This document shows, one piece after another, positions 60,201 to 64,000 of a DNA stretch of 64,000 nt (position 1 is the stretch's first letter; each line of letters opens with the position of its first letter). The position numbers were made by a program, and so were the translations under genes. The stretch is from positions 76,320,682 through 76,384,681 of the forward strand of contig NC_086386.1 of NCBI RefSeq assembly GCF_036588685.1. Direction: 5' to 3'. The notes under the pieces are model-generated. The model made no database searches, was not told the DNA's origin, and was given only the letters and a program-made list of their open reading frames with translations. This DNA comes from Mytilus trossulus. Taxonomy: Eukaryota; Mollusca; Bivalvia; Mytilida; Mytilidae.

Positions 60201-63200
60201 TGTAAAGGTGTAGAATTGAATCGACCAACCTTTGTAACTAGTATTTTAAGAGCCTTTTCCCGATCATTTCTATATAATTCTGTCATCACATTACAGGCTT
60301 CTGATTCAAAATACCTAACAAAATACGAACTTGACTCAATTGTAGATAACATAAATAAATGATGGATTATAGCAATGATTAAAGAACACATTAAAGTTCA
60401 AATTTTTTTTTTAATTTTTGGGATGTATAGATGCCGTTCCATGTCCAATTTGTGTTTATTTCATATATTTTAATGCTTTGTATCGAGCTTATTAGGTAAG
60501 TCTTTTTCATCTAAATCGTATAATTTTAATTTCTAATGTTATGCCCAATGACAGAAGGAATATAGATTATATACGTGATTGGTCCAGCAACAATAAGTTT
60601 ATGTCTCTCCGAGTCAAACAGATGACTATTCATTTCAATCGTGATAACACTAACAGAAAATTTGCAAACCATCTGATACAAGGAATACAACTCGAACAAA
60701 CGGATCAAAGTACACAAAATAGGACACACACTAAAATTAATATGAAAGTGCATGGGACAGGTATATCAAGCTTGTGTTATTAAAAGGTAATTTTAATATT
60801 ATGTTTTTTGTAAAAATCCAGGAAATTTAAAGCAGTTTCAAAATTTTCAGATTCGGGCATTTCACATAAATATTCCTTTGTAAGCAATATACCAGAAGGT
60901 TAGCGTGTGTCGCATTTTTTAAAGGAAACACGGCTTTAAATGGGAAATCTATGCTATAAAAAATAAAAATGACGAGCTCAGAGAAAAATCAAATACTGAT
61001 TAAACGCAAACACCTCTAACGAATTGATAACAACTATCATATGTCTGATTTGGTACAAGCGTTTTCTTATGTAGAAAATGATGGACTAAACTTGTTTTAA
61101 TGTCTGGCTTAACCTTGTTTGACAATAGCATTTAATTCAATTATACCGAAAACGTTGTGTGAACCAAACAAACAGACATAATTGGTAAAAATGTCAAAAA
61201 ATTGGGACACATGTTAACATTATGCTATAACCCTTATCCATATAAAAACAAACAAATACGTGTGTAACATACACAAAACAATCAGACATACAAAAAAACA
61301 CATAAGTAAACCAAAAGGCAACAGGAAAAGGAATATCCGTTTTGCTAGCAGGATGTTAATGTGCGCATGCTTCCCGTATGATGACATTAAATATGTGCTT
61401 TAACAACTTATTTCATGTCGATTTCTTTGGCATTCTACCATTTCAACTTAATTTAGAAAATGCCTTAACTTTGCATATATTTTTTTGGCATTTACAATTG
61501 TAATTGTGTGTAAGAAATTAACTGATTCATATGTTGCTCTATTATAATACTCACCTCGCATTTTCTCCTAATGATACAGTTTGTGCCATATGATTAGAAA
61601 GGGCTGCCTTTTCAGCCAACGCATTCAGTACTGCACTAGCAAATAAAGCAGAACCTGCAAAAATGAAACTTTACATTGTGTTATGAAACGTATCTGGTTA
61701 AGGACGTTGCAAAAATCCGTCAGCTTTTAAAATTACTTCATTTGAATATCCCTTTCTTATGTTTGACATATTTGACATTCATACCAACGGAGTATATATC
61801 TCCCAATTGAAACAATATTTTTGAACTTGTATTTCCTATCACGATTTCTTTGATATAGGTTGGCTACTCACCAGGATGCTATTAAACCAAGAGAAAGAAT
61901 TGGTGAAGTTTAAATCATCCATTCGTACATTTACAATTTTGGGTATCACCAGCCCAGTAGTCAACACTTCGCTGTTGACATGAATATCAATTATATGGTC
62001 ATTTTTATAAATTTTCTGTTTACAAATCTTTGAATTTCTCGAAAAACTAAGGATTTTCTTACCCTGGGAGTTGATTAACTTAGCCGTATTTGGCACGACT
62101 TTTTGGAATTTTGGGTCTTCAATGCTCTTCAACTTTGTATTTCTTTGGCTTTTCAACTATTTTGATCTGAGCGTCACTGATGAGTCTTATGTAGACGAAA
62201 CGCGCGTCTGGCGTTTAAAATTGTAATCCTGATACTTTTGATAACTATTTACACCACTGGGTCGATGCCACTGCTGATGGACGTTTCGTCCCCGAGGGTA
62301 TCACCAGCCTAGTAGTCTGTACTTCGGTGTTGACATGAATATCAATTATATGGTCATTTTTATAAATTTTCTGTTTAAAAAACTTTGACTTTTTAAAAAA
62401 CTAAGGATTTTCTTACCCCGGGAGTAGATAACTTAGCCGTATTTGGCACAACTTTTTGGAATTTCGGGTCTTCAATGCTCTTCAACTTTGTATTTCTTTG
62501 GCTATATATATCGAAGTTTTTATCTGTACATGCAGCTACTGTACCCGAAAACAGCAAAACAGCTGTTTTTATCCTCATTGTTTTCAACACTTTAAATAAC
62601 CAAGTTTTTAAATTAATGTCATTGACACCTTGTAATGGGTCCTTGACAACTCTTAACTGCAGCAAGATGGCTGATTATCAGCCAAAGAGAAGCAGGGATG
62701 TCTCTGTAACAACTGCACGTTTTGTTGGTCATCACCATTCCACTATAAGTCGTTTTCAGAATACAAATCACGCAATAAACGCTGTTAAAGACCTTCCGAG
62801 ATAATGAAGACCCCCTTTACCATTTGCTAGAGAGAATCAACTATAAGGAAGGTTGGTCAGAAGGAAACCCATTGCATACAAGACAATTCTAAAAAGGGAG
62901 TGGTTGCCATACAGGAGCCTTTTAACAAGAACTGTTCGAGATCAACTCATCGCTACTGGTTATCGTGCGATAAGACCATTTCAGAGACCTTTGCTTACGA
63001 ACAGACACACTGTTTTCCGTCTCCAATGTAGTGCAGAGCTCGCCAAAGTTGGAAATTAGCATCGTGGAGGAAGATCCAATGGTAAAGTGGAATTCGGTTC
63101 ATCTTTCTTGGCCCGATCGTAGCCCGGATTTGAACCATATCGAGCATATTTGGAACACTATTAGACGGAAAGTGCGTGATAGGACACACCAGTTCAAAAA

Positions 63201-63872
63201 CATCATGAAATTAACAATGCCCTTCATCAGAAAGGGTTGTTGCTACTTTAGCAACATATTAGTCGATTTATGGCAGGAATCAGAAGACGTTAAGATGCGG
63301 TTATCCGTTTGTATGGAGGCTGCGCACAAAGTACGAATTCGTTGGCGTATAATGATCAACCATGATTTGAACAGTCATCTGAAGATTAATTTTGAAATGT
63401 CTTACATTGTAAAGTTCGACTAAAGGAAAAGTTGTAAAATGCATTTTTCTGTACAAAAAAACACTTCATTTTGTTATTAAAATTGTGATTATATAAATCA
63501 TTGGTTTTCAAACATTTTTTGTTCGTTTCAATGCCAGCGTTATCATAAACTATGTTCCAATCATATTATACACATATTCTATTATATTTCATCCAGAAAA
63601 AGAGGCTGGTTTTTCAAATTTTCAAAAATCAAGGTGTTGCAATACTTTTTTCCATGTGTATATATTAAAATGGATCTACAATGTTGCTAATACATATGTG
63701 GATCCAACGATAATATCCACCAACCACACGAAAAATATCTTACATATAAGATCTGTTTCCTGTTTCCAAAAAATCAAAGCCATTTCTCTCCAATTCATTA
63801 GTATCGCCCAAACAAACAGATGATGAAAAGGTTTGTCATTATGGACTACAGATATCTCTTCGTTGTTTTCAC
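48088..63872 (-). CDS. TRPM-like: Gene B: TRPM-family cation channel, 3' part (11 exons, 5' end outside the window)
   Basis: This is a second TRPM channel gene, paralogous to gene A and convergent with it. The 11 visible exons run from 63872 down to the stop codon at 48090-48088. They encode the last 632 residues: MHR4, S1-S6, pore, TRP helix and coiled-coil tail. Each exon aligns with gene A exons 15-25 and shares its phases; seven have identical lengths. S2 ExxQ (EEIRQ), S3 NxxD (WNVFD), YLPYWQLYGEL pore and S6 NILLVNMLIAMF are all present, so the visible part looks functional. The N-terminal SLOG/MHR exons must lie beyond 64000. No AATAAA is obvious downstream; an ATTAAA occurs on this strand at 47808-47803. 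Confidence 0.92.
48282..48351. repeat. 35-bp tandem repeat, two copies
   Basis: The unit GCAAAAATCTACTAGTGTTA + GCATACTTGTATATG is present twice without change, in the last intron of gene B. A trace of a third copy (GGCAAAAATATTATATTG) follows. Confidence 0.85.
48968..49097 (-). CDS. TRPM-like: Gene B exon equivalent to A24
   Basis: The exon encodes ILNLGIDEIERLHIVEKIAL, then ARSRYNAMNMMTDE. The length (130 bp) and phases equal gene A exon 24. Acceptor acattttgtag, donor gaaag|gtaaaa. Confidence 0.92.
49981..51776. mobile_element. 1.8-kb composite repeat with about 500-bp internal tandem units, gene B intron
   Basis: The left end has a hairpin (AGGCTCTAAAGAGCCT) followed by GCTCACCTTGG. The right end has a hairpin (GGCCCTTCGGGCC) within CCAGGTGAGCTAAAA; GCTCACCT and AGGTGAGC mirror each other. 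Between them a unit of about 500 bp is repeated about three times; each contains GGGGCAGCAACC, TTTTACCCCTATGTTCTATT, GGCCATCTTG and TATCTCTATCTATAAT. Near the right end is AGGACGACGACGGACGACGA. I recognise this as a common molluscan repeat but not its class. The ORFs at 50433-50777 and 51436-51636 are repeat units read backwards. Confidence 0.75.
52180..52370 (-). repeat. In-frame tandem duplicate of the gene B TRP-helix exon 3' half, with a second 5' splice site
   Basis: Reading on from the donor at 52370, the frame stays open and repeats IPILIHLCRIVVVCYDK ... NDKERKLMYVSVFSKS, a diverged copy of the exon's IPIVIHLCRIVVLCYDK ... NDKERKTMYASAFSKS. The period is 144 bp. The copied donor (tcttta|gtaagtc, exon end 52227) is intact and in the same phase. 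A third, partial copy follows and reaches a stop codon at 52182-52180. Either donor gives an in-frame message. Confidence 0.85.
52371..52579 (-). CDS. TRPM-like: Gene B exon equivalent to A23: TRP helix (short form)
   Basis: The exon encodes DTFQKVQDNSEIIWKFHMYA, EYYDRPMFPIPIVIHLCRIV and a basic end. The TRP-box Trp is present (IWKF), unlike gene A. The donor is gccttta|gtaagtc, leaving one base. Downstream a 144-bp repeat of the exon's own 3' half provides a second donor after 52227. The longer exon 52227-52579 stays open and ends in the same phase, adding 48 residues. Confidence 0.92.
53409..53565 (-). CDS. TRPM-like: Gene B exon equivalent to A22: pore loop and S6
   Basis: The exon encodes GKEPSECTKDIELYTNGTMS (first codon split), a second Cys (SRCAEN) and S6 (AVYLILTNILLVNMLIAMFS). 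The two loop cysteines are conserved with gene A. It is 6 bp longer than gene A exon 22. Confidence 0.95.
54331..54508 (-). CDS. TRPM-like: Gene B exon equivalent to A21: S5 and selectivity filter
   Basis: The exon encodes MKDLAFFISLFVLFVFSFGI, MYQAILFPNS and the filter LVYLPYWQLYGELNLD. The filter is identical to that of gene A. Same 178-bp length, donor gaag|gtattc. Confidence 0.95.
56148..56402 (-). CDS. TRPM-like: Gene B exon equivalent to A20: S3-S4
   Basis: The exon encodes QYWAKDVWNVFDIAMYFLFL, S4 with FILRSMHFFFIQRYIGP, and KVVMIGRM. NxxD is intact. The last third is almost identical to gene A at the DNA level, including third codon positions. Confidence 0.95.
57248..57388 (-). CDS. 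TRPM-like: Gene B exon equivalent to A19: S1-S2
   Basis: The exon encodes ITYLAFLVMFTLFVLTDLYP (S1) and S2 ending TLSLALEEIRQ, which keeps ExxQ. It lies between tctttttaag and gtacat. Same 141-bp length as gene A. It has no long uninterrupted ORF around it and is easily missed. Confidence 0.93.
58552..58791 (-). CDS. TRPM-like: Gene B exon equivalent to A18: pre-S1 and S1 start
   Basis: The exon encodes VGMAVVFPMLIIQNIGFITI, then an Asn/Gln/Lys/His-rich stretch and LFYISPVAKFFFYM. The FYNAP motif of gene A is FYISP here. The polar stretch is 7 residues longer than in gene A and hardly alignable, so this loop evolves fast. Confidence 0.9.
59172..59330. mobile_element. Partial copy of the TACTGTGGATTCATT MITE in a gene B intron
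   Basis: Reads TACTGTGGATTCATTGTAAT, GATACCAATTTTCGTGGCTT and 'ACCACGAAATTAAATATCCACG', as in 34617-34822, but lacks the right end. Confidence 0.65.
60092..60314 (-). CDS. TRPM-like: Gene B exon equivalent to A17
   Basis: The exon encodes YFESEACNVMTELYRNDREK, then STPLQIAYSQNLKMFMAHTA and IWSGDIALYTPTWR. Same length (223 bp) as gene A exon 17. The acceptor (acaaaatTTTGTTAG-type) is weaker than most. Confidence 0.92.
61555..61654 (-). CDS. TRPM-like: Gene B exon equivalent to A16
   Basis: The exon encodes CSALFASAVLNALAEKAALS (first codon split), then NHMAQTVSLGENAR. Acceptor is cattttTGCAG and donor gcgag|gtgagt. Same 100-bp length as gene A exon 16. Confidence 0.92.
61865..62511 (-). repeat. 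Two tandem copies of the GCCAGACGCGC-family repeat in a gene B intron
   Basis: The blocks TATCACCAGCCYAGTAGTC, GTTGACATGAATATCAATTA, 'AACTAAGGATTTTCTTACC', 'ACTTAGCCGTATTTGGCAC' and 'CTTCAATGCTCTTCAACTTT' occur in the same order at 61945-62150 and 62300-62510. They are separated by GAGTCTTATGTAGACGAAAC and GCGCGTCTGGCG at 62180-62215. The second copy abuts Tc1-like copy 3. ORFs at 61839-62156 and 62393-62665 are repeat-derived. Confidence 0.75.
62512..63658 (+). mobile_element. Tc1/mariner-like element copy 3, inactive, in a gene B intron
   Basis: The right end is TTTTTTCCATGTG followed by TA (63659-63660). The left end has been replaced by another repeat near 62512. The plus strand encodes, in broken frames, MADYQPKRSRDVSVTTARFV ... 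STISRF (HTH), MVRRKPIAYKTILKREW ... RTVRDQLIATGYR, and SWPDRSPDLNHIEHIW, the D/E end of the catalytic triad of Tc1 transposases. The stretch expected between these, with the first catalytic Asp residues, is missing, so it cannot be an active enzyme. Confidence 0.85.
63744..63872 (-). CDS. TRPM-like: Gene B exon equivalent to A15: MHR4 'PFHHLFVWAIL'
   Basis: The exon encodes GENNEEISVVHNDKPFHHLF (first codon split), then VWAILMNWREMALIFWKQET. It is the first visible gene B exon, with acceptor ttcaaaatcag and donor tatat|gtaaga. It is 6 bp longer than gene A exon 15 and shares its phases. Confidence 0.92.
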
Positions 63873-64000
63873 CTGATTTTGAAAGAATAAAAACGTTGCT
63901 CTATCAATATTGAATATCAAATACAAAATAAAAATATACATATATACTAACAATGACTGCACATGTAGTACATGTATATACTTTGGATATGTCAATTTAT

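Noticed and set aside
61839..62665. Two similar minus-strand ORFs (105 and 90 codons, both with KLKSIEDPKFQKVVP)
   Set aside because: They come from the two tandem copies of the GCCAGACGCGC-family repeat.

Overview
The window is AT-rich, intron-dense animal DNA. The dispersed repeats (a unit reading ACGCCAGACGCGCGTTTCGT, another carrying CGTACGGCCTTCAACAAT, and a 'TCTCATTTGCACTCATACC' unit) look like those I know from marine mussel (Mytilus-type bivalve) sequences. A bivalve is therefore the likely source; this rests on recall, not on a search.

Two genes dominate. Both encode TRPM-family (melastatin) cation channels and they face each other tail to tail. Gene A (+ strand) can be followed through 24 well-supported exons from 4014 to the stop codon at 40905-40907, plus one possible first coding exon at 3801-3930. 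All splice phases agree and give about 1202 residues: N-terminal SLOG/LSDAT-like region, melastatin homology regions, six-helix channel with pore, TRP helix and a short C-terminal coiled-coil-like tail. There is no C-terminal kinase or NUDT9 domain. Gene B (- strand) enters the window already inside its coding region at 63872 and ends at 48088; its 11 visible exons (632 residues) match gene A exons 15-25 one for one, with the same intron phases. About 7.2 kb of repeat-rich DNA separates the two stop codons.

Both genes keep the S2 ExxQ / S3 NxxD residues that bind activating calcium in TRPM2/4/5/8 and a pore sequence containing YGE. Gene A has Tyr where the TRP box normally has Trp; gene B keeps Trp. 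In gene B the exon carrying the TRP helix is followed by an in-frame 144-bp repeat of its own 3' part, including a second 5' splice site in the same phase, so two isoforms are possible.

Introns and flanks are full of transposable-element remains: three Tc1-like copies sharing a deletion in the transposase, a 2.4-kb CACTA-like non-autonomous element with subterminal repeats and a TTT target duplication, a 1.7-kb element with GGGGCCGGTAACAAGAA ends, a 1.8-kb element with about 500-bp internal repeats, small foldback elements, a 12-copy GTTAAC palindrome array, and a 530-bp inverted duplication upstream of gene A. Splice sites were chosen by eye from homology, GT/AG and phase; the 5' end of gene A is the least certain part. 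I saw no bacterial-type operons, CRISPR arrays, rRNA or convincing tRNA genes.
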